Source: Nocardia elegans NBRC 108235 (GTDB lineage: Bacteria > Actinomycetota > Actinomycetes > Mycobacteriales > Mycobacteriaceae). From it: DNA of 64,000 bases. Each line of letters begins with the position of its first letter. The stretch's first letter is position 1. The stretch spans positions 1 to 64,000 of the forward strand of contig NZ_BDBF01000038.1 of NCBI RefSeq assembly GCF_001612845.1. The letters run 5' to 3'. Positions 34,184 to 43,073 of this stretch are shown piece after piece. The position numbers and the translations under genes are program-made. A model generated the notes under the pieces. It searched no databases, was not told the origin of the DNA, and worked only from the letters and a program-made list of their open reading frames with translations.

Positions 34184-36427
34184 ATGACCGACTGGCATCC
34201 GACGGCATGCATCCTGTGCGAGTGCAATTGCGGCATCCAGGTGCTGCTGGGCGCCGACGGCCGCAGCTTCGACAAGATTCGCGGCGACAAGCTGCATCCC
34301 TCCTCAGCGGGCTACACCTGCAACAAGGCCCTGCAACTGGATCGGTACCAGAACGGGCGCACCGGCCGCCTCGCCGCGCCGCTGCGCCGCAACGCCGACG
34401 GATCGTTCACCGAAATCGATTGGGACACCGCTATTTCGGAGATCTCCGCGCGTCTGCGCGAGATCGGCGCCGAATACGGCGGCGAATCGATCTTCTACTA
34501 CGGTGGCGGCGGCCAGGGCAATCATCTCGGCGGCGCCTACGCTCCGGCCACCATGGCCGCCTACGGCATGCGATATCGATCCAGCGCGCTGGCCCAGGAG
34601 AAGACCGGCGACTTCTGGGTCGGCGCGCGGATGACCGGCCACCCGGTCCGCTCGGACGTCGAACATGCCGAGGTGGCGCTGTTCATCGGTAAGAATCCCT
34701 ATCAATCCCACGGTTTCCCGCGCGCCCGCTCGGTACTGAAGGAGATCGCGCGCGATCCGCAGCGCTCGATCATCGTGCTCGACCCGGTCCGCACCGAGAC
34801 CGCCGAACTGGCCGATTTCCATCTGCAACTGCGCCCCGGCACCGACATCTATCTGCTGGCGGCGATGGCGGCGATCCTGATCCGCGACGACCTGGTCGAC
34901 CACGACTGGCTGGCCGCGCGCACCGAAGGTTTCGACGAGGTGGCGGCGGTGCTGCGCACCGTGCCGATCGAGGAGTACTGCGCCCTGGCCGATGTCGAGA
35001 TCGGCCTGGTCACCGCCGCGACTCACCGCCTGGCAGCGGCGGACTCGGTCGCCGCGCTCGAGGATCTCGGCGTCCAGATGAACCGCCACTCGACACTGGT
35101 CAGCTACGTCGAGAAACTGCTCTGGCTGCTCACCGGAAACCTCGGCAAGCCCGGGACGCAGTACGCCTTTTCCGGAATGGCGGCGATCGGGCACGATCGC
35201 GGCCATCCCGCCGACGCCGGGCCGCGCAGCCCGGTCGTGGGCGCGCGCATCATCAGCGGACTGGTGCCGTGCAATGTGATCACCGAGGAGATTCTGACCG
35301 ACCATCCCGCCCGCTATCGGGCGATGATCGTCGAGAGCGCCAATCCCGTTCACTCACTGGCGGATTCGGCCCGGATGCGCGACGCACTCGCGGCGCTGGA
35401 ACTGGTGGTCGTCATCGACGTGGCGATGACCGAAACCGCCCGCGCGGCCGACTACGTCCTGCCCGCGCCGACCCAGTTCGAGAAGTACGAGGCGACCTTC
35501 TTCAACTTCGAATTCCCGCGCAACATCTTCCATCTCCGGCATCCGGTGCTTGCGGCTCCGGCCGGCGTGCTCGCCGAACCCGAGATCCACGCCCGGCTCG
35601 TCGAGGCCGCCGGCGTGCTGACCGACGACGATTACCGGCCGCTGCGCGCGGCGCTCGACCAGGGCCGCGAGGCCTTCGCCATGGCATTTCTCGCCGTCCT
35701 CGCCGATCCGGCGAAAGCGAAGCTGGCTCCGATCCTGCTCTACCGCACCCTCGGCCCGACACTGCCCGACGGCGCCGCTGCCGCCGCGGTGTTGTGGGGC
35801 GCCGCGTACACCTGCGCCCGGAAGAACCCGGCCGGCGTGGAGCGAGCCGGCTACGGCACCGGCCTCGCTGCCGGGGAGCGGCTGTTCGAGGCGATCCTCA
35901 CCGGCGAACACGGCGTCGTCATCACCGACGACGAGGTCGACGAGACCTGGAACCGGGTGCGCGGCGGCAAAGTCCGGCTCGCCGTTCCAGAACTGCTGTC
36001 GGCACTGGCCGCGCTTCCCGTACCGGACGAGGAACACGATTGGCCGTTCGTCCTGGCCGCCGGGGAGCGGCGCGCCTTCACCGCCAACACCATCATGCGC
36101 GATCCGGCCTGGCGCAAACGCGACCCCGCCGGCGCGCTGCGCATCAGCACCGCCGATGCCCTCCGGCTGGGCCTGACCTCCGGCGACGAGGTGCGGCTCA
36201 CCACCCGCAACGGCAGTGCGCAGGTGACCGTCGAGCCGACCGACCGCATGCGCAGCGGACATCTGGCGCTGCCCAACGGCCTGGGCCTGTCCGTCGTCGA
36301 GGCGGGCGAGGTCCTCACCAGCGGGGCCGCACCCAACGAGTTGACGGCGTTCGACGATCGCGACGAATGGGTCGGCACCCCGTGGCACAAGTACGTGCCC
36401 GCCCGGATCGATACGGTGGGTACATGA
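34184..36427 (+). CDS. Molybdopterin-dependent oxidoreductase (formate dehydrogenase/nitrate reductase-like)
   Basis: A 747-residue catalytic subunit of the DMSO-reductase superfamily. The N-terminal [4Fe-4S] ligands are Cys9, Cys12, Cys16 and Cys46 (CILCECNC then YTCNK). Later segments include IVLDPVRTETAELADFHLQLRPGTD and a C-terminal molydopterin dinucleotide-binding domain (LRISTADALRLGLTSGDEVRL). No Tat signal is seen, so it should be cytoplasmic. No small FeS or membrane subunit is encoded beside it. The stop overlaps the HxlR regulator start by 4 bp. The substrate is uncertain. Confidence 0.88.
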   Translation: MTDWHPTACILCECNCGIQVLLGADGRSFDKIRGDKLHPSSAGYTCNKALQLDRYQNGRTGRLAAPLRRNADGSFTEIDWDTAISEISARLREIGAEYGGESIFYYGGGGQGNHLGGAYAPATMAAYGMRYRSSALAQEKTGDFWVGARMTGHPVRSDVEHAEVALFIGKNPYQSHGFPRARSVLKEIARDPQRSIIVLDPVRTETAELADFHLQLRPGTDIYLLAAMAAILIRDDLVDHDWLAARTEGFDEVAAVLRTVPIEEYCALADVEIGLVTAATHRLAAADSVAALEDLGVQMNRHSTLVSYVEKLLWLLTGNLGKPGTQYAFSGMAAIGHDRGHPADAGPRSPVVGARIISGLVPCNVITEEILTDHPARYRAMIVESANPVHSLADSARMRDALAALELVVVIDVAMTETARAADYVLPAPTQFEKYEATFFNFEFPRNIFHLRHPVLAAPAGVLAEPEIHARLVEAAGVLTDDDYRPLRAALDQGREAFAMAFLAVLADPAKAKLAPILLYRTLGPTLPDGAAAAAVLWGAAYTCARKNPAGVERAGYGTGLAAGERLFEAILTGEHGVVITDDEVDETWNRVRGGKVRLAVPELLSALAALPVPDEEHDWPFVLAAGERRAFTANTIMRDPAWRKRDPAGALRISTADALRLGLTSGDEVRLTTRNGSAQVTVEPTDRMRSGHLALPNGLGLSVVEAGEVLTSGAAPNELTAFDDRDEWVGTPWHKYVPARIDTVGT

Positions 36428-36921
36428 AGCGCACCACCTTCGCCACCTGGCCCTGTTCGGTCGCCCGCACGGTCGATCTGATCGGTGACTGGTGGACGCC
36501 GCTGGTGTTGCGCGAAGCGTTCTACGGCACAACGCGTTTCGACGATTTCGAACGCACGCTGGGCCTGAGCCGCAATGTCCTCACCCAGCGCCTGACGCGG
36601 CTGGTCGAGGAGGGGATGCTGGCGAAGGTCCCCTATCAGGATCGTCCGGTCCGCTACGAGTACCGCCTCACCGACAAGGGACGCGATTTCTTCCCGGTGC
36701 TCACGGCCATGATGCGCTGGGGTGACCGCTGGCTCGCCCCGGAGGCCGGACCGCCGGTGGTCGTCCACCACGACACCTGCGGGCACGACACCCACGCCGA
36801 AGTGGTGTGCGCACAGTGCGGAGAACCGCTGCGGCACGCCGAAGTATCGGCTCGGCTGGGTCCGGGCTTTCCGCCGCAGCACCGCGAAAGCGCGCTGCGC
36901 AGCGGACGATTCGCTTCCTGA
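36424..36921 (+). CDS. HxlR-family transcriptional regulator
   Basis: A 165-residue regulator with the HxlR winged helix: CSVARTVDLIGDWWTPLVLREAFYG, the recognition-helix region LGLSRNVLTQRLTRLVEEGML and the wing YRLTDKGRDFFPVL. The tail has a Cys/His cluster (CGHDTHAEVVCAQCGEPL) usual in one HxlR subgroup and possibly metal-binding. Overlap with the Mo-oxidoreductase stop suggests co-translation and control of that operon, perhaps in response to redox state or quinones. Confidence 0.88.
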   Translation: MKRTTFATWPCSVARTVDLIGDWWTPLVLREAFYGTTRFDDFERTLGLSRNVLTQRLTRLVEEGMLAKVPYQDRPVRYEYRLTDKGRDFFPVLTAMMRWGDRWLAPEAGPPVVVHHDTCGHDTHAEVVCAQCGEPLRHAEVSARLGPGFPPQHRESALRSGRFAS

Positions 36922-36940
36922 GAGCAGTGCCGCCGCGGCG

Positions 36941-37378
36941 CTAATCCGCGTTCTCGAGTTTCGGAACCAGACGTTCCAGCAACTCCCGCAGCACCTCTTC
37001 GTCCTCCGGCGCCAATTCGGCCAGCGCCTTGTACGCGCGCACCTGTGAGCCGCGGATCTGCGCGGCCAGCTCACGGCCGGCATCGGTGGACACCAGGTAT
37101 TTGACGCGCCGATCAGCGGGATTCACCGTGCGCTGGACCAGGCCGCGCGATTCCATGCGATCGGCGACACCGGTCAGATTCGACGGGTCGCACGCCATCC
37201 GGTCGGCCAGCACCCGCATGGGTAGCTCGGCGGGCGGTTCGTTGAGCGCCAGCAGCAGCTTGGCCTGCGTCAGTGTGAGCCCGTGCCCCTCGGCCGCGGT
37301 CAGGAAATCCTGCAGATAGGCCGAGACGAAGCGCGCGATCAGCAATGCCAGCGGGCTCTGCGCTGTGTCCGGTGACAT
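36941..37378 (-). CDS. MarR-family regulator divergent from the MFS exporter
   Basis: A 145-residue winged-helix regulator: LTLTQAKLLLALNEPPAELPMRVLADRMACDPSNLTGVADRMESRGLV, then the wing NPADRRVKYLVSTDAGREL. The ATG at 37378 is preferred over a TTG at 37396. It is divergent from an efflux pump gene with a 99-bp gap that contains the repeat site at 37433-37461; such pairs are usually repressor and target. Ligand is likely a toxic small molecule. Confidence 0.9.
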   Translation of the reverse strand: MSPDTAQSPLALLIARFVSAYLQDFLTAAEGHGLTLTQAKLLLALNEPPAELPMRVLADRMACDPSNLTGVADRMESRGLVQRTVNPADRRVKYLVSTDAGRELAAQIRGSQVRAYKALAELAPEDEEVLRELLERLVPKLENAD

Positions 37379-37400
37379 AGCTTCGATGCTACCCAAACGA

Positions 37401-37430
37401 TTGACAACGGCTATCGTCGACTCCTTAAAT
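37401..37430 (+). promoter_or_regulatory. Sigma-70-like promoter of the MFS exporter gene
   Basis: TTGACA (37401-37406) and TTAAAT (37425-37430) with an 18-bp spacer. It is unusually AT-rich for this window and sits about 50 bp before the exporter start. Confidence 0.6.
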
Positions 37431-37432
37431 AC

Positions 37433-37461
37433 TTGAGGTCTTCAAACATATAGGTCTTCAA
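37433..37461 (+). promoter_or_regulatory. Repeated AGGTCTTCAA boxes, candidate MarR operator
   Basis: AGGTCTTCAA occurs at 37436-37445 and again at 37452-37461, 16 bp apart. The first copy lies in a TTGA/TCAA dyad (37433-37445). The boxes start just downstream of the -10 element, where a bound repressor would block transcription. Confidence 0.55.
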
Positions 37462-37477
37462 TTTTCTGGAGGTGGCT

Positions 37478-38956
37478 GTGGAGCGCAGAGGTTCGCTGCT
37501 GACCGGCGTATTGGCCTTCGCGGCGATGATCGTCACGGTCATGCAGACCCAGGCCGTGCCGATTCTGGGCCTGATCGCGACGAAGTTGCAGGTCTCGACC
37601 ACATCGGTGAGCTGGGTGACCACCGCGACCCTGCTGTCGGCCGCGGTCTTCACACCACTGCTGGGCCGCATCGGCGACCTCTACGGCAAGAAGCCCACCC
37701 TGCTGGGCGTGCTCGCGGTGGCCACGGCCGGTTCCGCGGTCTCGGCACTGGCGAATTCGCTGGGCGTGCTGCTGGTCGGCCGGGTGCTGCAGGGTGTCGC
37801 GACGGCGATCTTCCCGCTGGCCCTGGCCGTCCTCCGGGAGGAGATTCCGGCGCGACGCCTGCATCACGCGATGGCGATCGTCAGCGGCACACTCGGTTTC
37901 GGCGGCGGCCTCGGCCTGGTGTCGACCGGTCTGCTGACCAAGGGGGCCGACCCGGACTATCACATCGTGTTCTGGTTCACCGCGGTGCTGTCGGTGGTGG
38001 CGCTGGCCGCGGCCGCGGTGGCCGTGCCGGCCACGGGTAAGCGGCATCCGGGCAGTGTCGACCTGCCCGGCGCGGTCACGCTCGGTGGCTTCCTGGTCCT
38101 GCTGCTGTTGCCCATTTCCCAAGGGCACGAATGGGGTTGGACCTCCGCGAGCACGATCGCCTGCTTCGCCGGCGCGGTCGCGACGGCGGTGGCGTGGGTG
38201 GCGACCGAGCGTCGTGTGCGTACCCCGCTGGTCGATCTGCGGATGTTCACCCACCGGCCGGTGCTGTTCACCAACCTGTCCGGCATGTTCATCGGATTCG
38301 CGATGTTCATGCAGTTCATGGGCGTGTCATATCTTGCCCAGATGCCGTCACGGGTGGCCGGTTACGGATTCGGCGCCTCGATCCTGCGCGCCTCGGTCGA
38401 ATATCTGCTGCCCGCGACACTCTCGTCGATGCTGGCGGCACCGGCCGGCGGAATCCTGGTCGGCCGGCTGGGCGGGCGTCGCGTGCTGGCCCTGTCGGGC
38501 GCGATCGGTGCGGCCGGATTCGGCGGGCTGGCACTGGCACACGACGCGACCGGTTCGGTGATCGCCGCGAGCGTGGTAATCGGCGTCGCGATCAGCTTCG
38601 CCTACGCGGCGATGCCCGCGCTGATCGCGGCGAGCGTCCCGCACCACCAGAGCGGAATCGCCAACGGCATCAATTCGATCTCCCGCACCGTCGGCAGTTC
38701 ACTGGCCAGCGCCATCATCACCACCCTGCTGACGGCGAAACTGCTGCCGCATCTGCCGCTGCCGCAGGAGAGTCAGTTCACCGTCGCCTTCTGGGTCGGC
38801 GCCACCGCGTGTGCGGCGACCGTGCTGGCCGCCCTGTTCGGCTTGCGGCCGGAAGGCCGCGACGCCGGTGCCGACGAGGTCGAACTCGGCGCGAACGAAA
38901 GTGCCGGCGGCACAGCATCGTTCGAGCGGCACGAGCTTCCCAGCAGGGTCGGCTGA
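37478..38956 (+). CDS. MFS multidrug exporter of the DHA2/EmrB-QacA type
   Basis: A 492-residue polytopic membrane protein with about 14 predicted helices. The loop 2-3 motif LGRIGDLYGKKPTLLG and the antiporter motif region VLQGVATAIFPLALAVLREEIPARR are clear. The GTG at 37478 is chosen because GGAGG lies 5 bases upstream; the upstream GTG at 37472 overlaps that site. It is divergent from a marR gene, so it probably exports a toxic compound with induction by that compound. The C-terminus is hydrophilic and runs directly into a MarR remnant. Confidence 0.9.
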   Translation: MERRGSLLTGVLAFAAMIVTVMQTQAVPILGLIATKLQVSTTSVSWVTTATLLSAAVFTPLLGRIGDLYGKKPTLLGVLAVATAGSAVSALANSLGVLLVGRVLQGVATAIFPLALAVLREEIPARRLHHAMAIVSGTLGFGGGLGLVSTGLLTKGADPDYHIVFWFTAVLSVVALAAAAVAVPATGKRHPGSVDLPGAVTLGGFLVLLLLPISQGHEWGWTSASTIACFAGAVATAVAWVATERRVRTPLVDLRMFTHRPVLFTNLSGMFIGFAMFMQFMGVSYLAQMPSRVAGYGFGASILRASVEYLLPATLSSMLAAPAGGILVGRLGGRRVLALSGAIGAAGFGGLALAHDATGSVIAASVVIGVAISFAYAAMPALIAASVPHHQSGIANGINSISRTVGSSLASAIITTLLTAKLLPHLPLPQESQFTVAFWVGATACAATVLAALFGLRPEGRDAGADEVELGANESAGGTASFERHELPSRVG

Positions 38957-39170
38957 GATCACCACGGACGACCGCCGGCGTCAGATCCTCACCCTCACCG
39001 ACCACGGGCGCGCATTGCTCGCCGCGACCGAGGAGCGGGCGCGGCGGCTCGACCGCGAATTCACCGGGTCCATGACGGCCGCACCGCGCACCGCACTGCA
39101 GTCGGCCCTGGCCGTCCTCGCCGCCGACGCGGGGCTACCGGGCGCGGGCGGAGTTCGTTCGCCCGGGTGA
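38957..39170 (+). pseudogene. C-terminal remnant of a MarR-family regulator
   Basis: Immediately after the exporter stop, another frame encodes ITTDDRRRQILTLTDHGRALLAATEE and a following helical segment. This is the wing (DDRR..LTLT..G) and dimerisation helix of a MarR protein, but the N-terminal helix-turn-helix half is absent: upstream of it the same frame runs antisense-like through the exporter gene. It ends in a normal stop at 39170. It is best explained as a deletion relic of a second marR gene. Confidence 0.6.
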
Positions 39171-39173
39171 GCC

Positions 39174-39623
39174 TTAACCGCCGGCGACCAGGCAGGAATA
39201 CCCGAGGTGGATGCCGGTGCCGACCGGAAGAACGAGCGTCGCCGCCGGCATCTGCACCGGCTGGCCGGCCTGCACCGCGCTGAGCGTGTGCTGCCCCGGA
39301 ACCGCCGGAACCCACGTGATGAGCGCATACGCGCCGCCGGGCGGCGCCACTCCGATGGGAGCTCCGTTGTCGTAGAAGGTGACCGGCGCGACCGGATCGG
39401 TGACATTCGCCTGCAGCGTGTAACTGCATCCGCTGCCGTAATTGGTGGCGATGCCGAAGTTCATGTCGGGGGTGGCGCCGAGTCTGGTCACCGCGGCATT
39501 CGCCGTCTGCGGGATCGCCACTGCGAACACCGCCGCGGCGCCGAGGATGCCGCCGGCCACTATCGTGGCGGCCCGACGGCGCACCCGCTGCCGGGGCGGC
39601 CCGCTGATCGTCGTCTCGTGCAT
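39174..39623 (-). CDS. Secreted Ig-like-domain protein
   Basis: A 149-residue protein. Residues 1-43 form an export signal: a basic RQRVRRR stretch, the hydrophobic core TIVAGGILGAAAVFAVAI and a likely cleavage site after TANA. The rest is beta-rich (VTFYDNGAPIGVAPPGGAYALITWVPAVPG), like a bacterial Ig-like/Big_3 domain, with two cysteines (in SGCSYTL and GYSCLV) that could form a disulfide. The doublet of arginines leaves Tat export possible. Function unknown; perhaps cell-surface. Confidence 0.75.
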   Translation of the reverse strand: MHETTISGPPRQRVRRRAATIVAGGILGAAAVFAVAIPQTANAAVTRLGATPDMNFGIATNYGSGCSYTLQANVTDPVAPVTFYDNGAPIGVAPPGGAYALITWVPAVPGQHTLSAVQAGQPVQMPAATLVLPVGTGIHLGYSCLVAGG

Positions 39624-39817
39624 GATGCCGTCCTCGTCGTAGGCGCCGCAGCGCGAACCGAGACCGTCTGTCGTGCGCGAACATCCCCCGACGGCGCCGC
39701 ACGGTCTGTCGGCACGATACCCCGTAGGCTCGGCCGCGCGGCCCGGTTCGCGGTGTCGATGTCGAGCGATCGGCGGGCCGCGGACGGCGCCCGCACCCGC
39801 AGGAGGACGATGGGGCT

Positions 39818-42121
39818 ATGCACCGCAAACCGCCGACTCGCGATATCGATGAAGCCAAGCTGGCGGTGACCCCGCCGAAAGAACAGGCCGCCGGCGTCAC
39901 GGCCGTCGCGGTCGCCCTCGACCGGGCCGTCGAGGAGATGGGCATCGTTCGCACGGCTCGCACCCTCACCCGGGTCAATCAGCGCCACGGCTTCGACTGC
40001 CCCGGCTGCGCATGGCCCGAACCCACCGGCCACCGCCGCCCGGCCGAATTCTGCGAGAACGGGGCCAAGGCCGTCGCCGAGGAGGCGACCCTGCGCACGG
40101 TCACGCCGGAGTTCTTCGCCACTCACTCGATGGACGATCTCGCCGGCAAGACCGGGTACTGGCTGGGGCAGCAGGGACGCCTGACCCATCCGATGGTGTT
40201 GCGGCCCGGCGACACCCACTACTCCCCTATCGCGTGGGAGCAGGCCTATCGGCTGATCGCGGACACCCTGCGCGGCCTGGCGTCCCCGGACGAGGCCGTG
40301 TTCTACACCTCCGGGCGCACCGCCAACGAGACGGCCTTTCTCTACCAGCTGCTGGTGCGCAGCTTCGGCACGAACAATCTGCCCGACTGTTCGAACATGT
40401 GTCACGAATCCTCCGGCGCGGCGCTCACCCGGTCGATCGGCATCGGCAAGGGGTCGGTGTCGATCGACGACTTCGCCGCCGCCGATCTGATCATCGTGGC
40501 GGGACAGAATCCCGGCACCAACCATCCGCGCATGCTGTCGGCGCTGAGCACCGCGAAAGCGCACGGCGCCGCGGTGATCGCGGTGAATCCGCTGCCGGAG
40601 ACCGGACTGATCGGCTTCCGTGATCCGCAGACGGTGAAGGGTTTCACCTCCGGCGTCACCATCGCCGACGATTTCCTGCAGATCCGCCTCGGCGGCGATA
40701 TGGCCCTGTTCCAGGGCCTGGCGAAACTGCTGTTCGACGCGGAGGATCGCGCACCCGGCACGGTGGTGGACCGGGTCTTCGTCGACGCGCACACCGCCGG
40801 ATTCGCCGAATACGAAAAGCATATGCGCGCGGTCGATCTCGACGAGGTCGTCGAGGCGACGGGTCTGACCCGCGAACAGCTCGACCGCACGGCCGGGCTG
40901 CTGGCCCGCTCGAAGTCCACCATCATCTGCTGGGCGATGGGTCTGACACAGCAGCGCCACGGTGTCGCCACCATCGAGGAGGCGACGAATCTGCTGTTGC
41001 TGCGCGGCATGATCGGCAAACCGGGCGCGGGCGTCTGCCCGGTACGCGGGCATTCCAACGTGCAGGGCGACCGGACCATGGGCATCTGGGAGAAGATGCC
41101 CGAGAGCTTCCTCGACGCGTTGGATTCCGAATTCGGTATCGCCGCGCCGCGCGAACACGGCTGGGACACGGTCGATTCCATCCGCGCCATGCGCGACGGG
41201 CGCGCCCGGGTGTTCATCGGCATGGGCGGCAACTTCGTCTCGGCGACGCCGGATACCGAGGTCACCGAGGCGGCTCTGCGCGCGTGCGAGCTGACCGTGC
41301 AGATTTCGACCAAACTCAACCGCAGCCACGTCGTGCACGGCCGGACCGCCCTGATTCTGCCGACCCTCGGCCGCACCGATCTCGATCTGCAGGACGGGAC
41401 CAGACAGCAGGTGTCGGTGGAGGATTCGATGTCGATGGTGCATCTGTCCACCGGCCGGCTGCAGCCGGTGAGCGACGATCTGCGCAGTGAGGTCGCGATC
41501 GTCTGCGAGCTGGCCGCCGAGTTGTTCGGCCCCGATCACCCCGTGCCGTGGGAGCGGTTCCGACGCGACTACGACCACATTCGCGACGCCATCGCCCGGG
41601 TGGTGCCCGGCTGCGCCGATTACAACCGGAAGGTGCGTGGCCGCAACGGTTTCCAGCTGCCACATCCGCCCCGCGACAACCGCGAGTTCCGTACCGCCTC
41701 CGGGAAGGCCAACTTCGCGGTCAACGACCTGCACTGGCCGCGGATCCCGCAGGGGCGGCTGTTGTTGCAGACGCTGCGCAGCCACGACCAGTACAACACC
41801 ACGATCTACGGCCTCGACGACCGCTATCGGGGCATTCACAACGCCCGCCGCGTCGTGCTGGCGCATCCGGACGATATCGCCGAATTCGGTTTCGCCGACG
41901 GCGATCTCGTGGATCTGATCTCCGAATTCAGCGACGGCGTCGAGCGCCGGGTCACCGGTTTCCGGATCGTCGGCTACGCCACGCCACGCGGCAACGCCGC
42001 GGCCTATTACCCCGAAACCAACCCTCTGGTCCCGCTCGACCACGTCGCCGAGCGCTCCAACACCCCGGTGTCCAAGGCGGTCGTGATCCGGCTGGAGCCG
42101 CACCGCCACATCACCGCGTGA
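39818..42121 (+). CDS. FdhF/YdeP-family molybdopterin oxidoreductase
   Basis: A 767-residue Mo enzyme of the formate-dehydrogenase-alpha-like group. It contains GFDCPGCAWP and FCENGAK near the N-terminus, the signatures of the YdeP/FdhF subgroup, then SNMCHESSGAAL, GLTQQRHGVATIEEATNLLLLRG and a C-terminal dinucleotide-binding domain with LHWPRIPQG and THGAR-like loops. It is soluble and has no partner subunit. The fdhD gene follows 37 bp later, so maturation by FdhD is likely. Members have been linked to formate metabolism and acid or oxidative stress; the actual substrate is unproven. Confidence 0.88.
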   Translation: MHRKPPTRDIDEAKLAVTPPKEQAAGVTAVAVALDRAVEEMGIVRTARTLTRVNQRHGFDCPGCAWPEPTGHRRPAEFCENGAKAVAEEATLRTVTPEFFATHSMDDLAGKTGYWLGQQGRLTHPMVLRPGDTHYSPIAWEQAYRLIADTLRGLASPDEAVFYTSGRTANETAFLYQLLVRSFGTNNLPDCSNMCHESSGAALTRSIGIGKGSVSIDDFAAADLIIVAGQNPGTNHPRMLSALSTAKAHGAAVIAVNPLPETGLIGFRDPQTVKGFTSGVTIADDFLQIRLGGDMALFQGLAKLLFDAEDRAPGTVVDRVFVDAHTAGFAEYEKHMRAVDLDEVVEATGLTREQLDRTAGLLARSKSTIICWAMGLTQQRHGVATIEEATNLLLLRGMIGKPGAGVCPVRGHSNVQGDRTMGIWEKMPESFLDALDSEFGIAAPREHGWDTVDSIRAMRDGRARVFIGMGGNFVSATPDTEVTEAALRACELTVQISTKLNRSHVVHGRTALILPTLGRTDLDLQDGTRQQVSVEDSMSMVHLSTGRLQPVSDDLRSEVAIVCELAAELFGPDHPVPWERFRRDYDHIRDAIARVVPGCADYNRKVRGRNGFQLPHPPRDNREFRTASGKANFAVNDLHWPRIPQGRLLLQTLRSHDQYNTTIYGLDDRYRGIHNARRVVLAHPDDIAEFGFADGDLVDLISEFSDGVERRVTGFRIVGYATPRGNAAAYYPETNPLVPLDHVAERSNTPVSKAVVIRLEPHRHITA

Positions 42122-42158
42122 CCGCACGGCGGCACCGACCAGAACTGCGAGGCAGCTT

Positions 42159-42995
42159 GTGAGCAGAGTAACCGCGCGCAGACCCACCCGGCGCATCACA
42201 CCCGCGGGCATCGTCTCCCGGCCCGATACGCTGGCCGTGGAGGAGCCGCTGGAACTGCGCGTCGACGGGACGGCGCTGACCGTCACCATGCGCACCCCCG
42301 GCCACGACATCGACCTGCTGCACGGATTCCTGTTCAGCGAGAACATCATCGAGTCGGCCGACGACATCGTATCGGCGAGGTACTGCGCGGGCACCGACGA
42401 CAACGGCCGCAACACATACAACGTGCTCGATATCCAATTGCGCCGTGCGGTTACCGTCCAGCCCCGCGGATTCGTGACCAACAGTTCCTGCGGGTTGTGC
42501 GGCACCACCGCGCTCGATCAGGTGCGCACGCGCAGCCGCTTCCGGCCGCCGGCCGACGCGCCGCGCGTCGATCCGAGGCTGCTGGCCACCCTGCCCGGTG
42601 AGTTACGTTCGCGTCAGGCGGTTTTCGATGCGACCGGCGGACTGCACGCGGCCGGGCTGTTCACCCCCGACGGCACCGCACTGGTCGTGCGCGAGGACAT
42701 CGGCCGGCACAACGCGGTGGACAAGGTGGTCGGCTGGGCGCTGCGCGAAGGGCGCGTACCGGCTCACGACACACTGCTGATCGTCAGCGGCCGGGCCTCG
42801 TTCGAGCTCGTCCAGAAGGCCGTCATAGCGGGCATTCCGGTCCTCGGCGCGGTCTCGGCGCCCAGTTCGCTGGCCGTCGACCTGGCCGCCGACAACGGGC
42901 TCACCCTGGCCGGCTTCCTGCGCGGCGACACGATGAACATCTACAGCGGGGCCGACCGGCTCGAGACCACGCCCGCGGCGGCCACCGGCACCTGA
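42159..42995 (+). CDS. fdhD: Formate dehydrogenase sulfurtransferase FdhD
   Basis: A 278-residue protein that transfers sulfur to the molybdenum cofactor of formate-dehydrogenase-type enzymes. The active CxxC is in TNSSCGLCGTTALDQV, and AAGLFTPDGTALVVREDIGRHNAVDKVVGW is the classical FdhD block. It starts with GTG at 42159 (GAGGCAGCTT upstream) and follows the YdeP-like oxidoreductase in an operon. Confidence 0.95.
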   Translation: MSRVTARRPTRRITPAGIVSRPDTLAVEEPLELRVDGTALTVTMRTPGHDIDLLHGFLFSENIIESADDIVSARYCAGTDDNGRNTYNVLDIQLRRAVTVQPRGFVTNSSCGLCGTTALDQVRTRSRFRPPADAPRVDPRLLATLPGELRSRQAVFDATGGLHAAGLFTPDGTALVVREDIGRHNAVDKVVGWALREGRVPAHDTLLIVSGRASFELVQKAVIAGIPVLGAVSAPSSLAVDLAADNGLTLAGFLRGDTMNIYSGADRLETTPAAATGT

Positions 42996-43042
42996 GCCGC
43001 GAACCGGCGACCGGATCGACGCAACCCTGCTACCCTGCCAAC

Positions 43043-43056
43043 TAGAACACGTTTCA
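43043..43056 (+). promoter_or_regulatory. KstR-like operator before the ketosteroid isomerase gene
   Basis: TAGAACACGTTTCA matches the published KstR consensus TnnAACnnGTTnnA at every fixed position. It lies 18 bp before the start codon of a ketosteroid isomerase, where a repressor would cover the promoter or transcription start. KstR controls cholesterol catabolism in mycolic-acid bacteria. Confidence 0.65.
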
Positions 43057-43073
43057 ATTTCCTGGGAGTTCAC

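Noticed and set aside
39560..42508. Open frame of 982 codons on the minus strand opposite the YdeP-like and fdhD genes
   Set aside because: Antisense shadow; composition is Gly/Arg/His-rich with no domain, while both plus-strand genes are clearly conserved.
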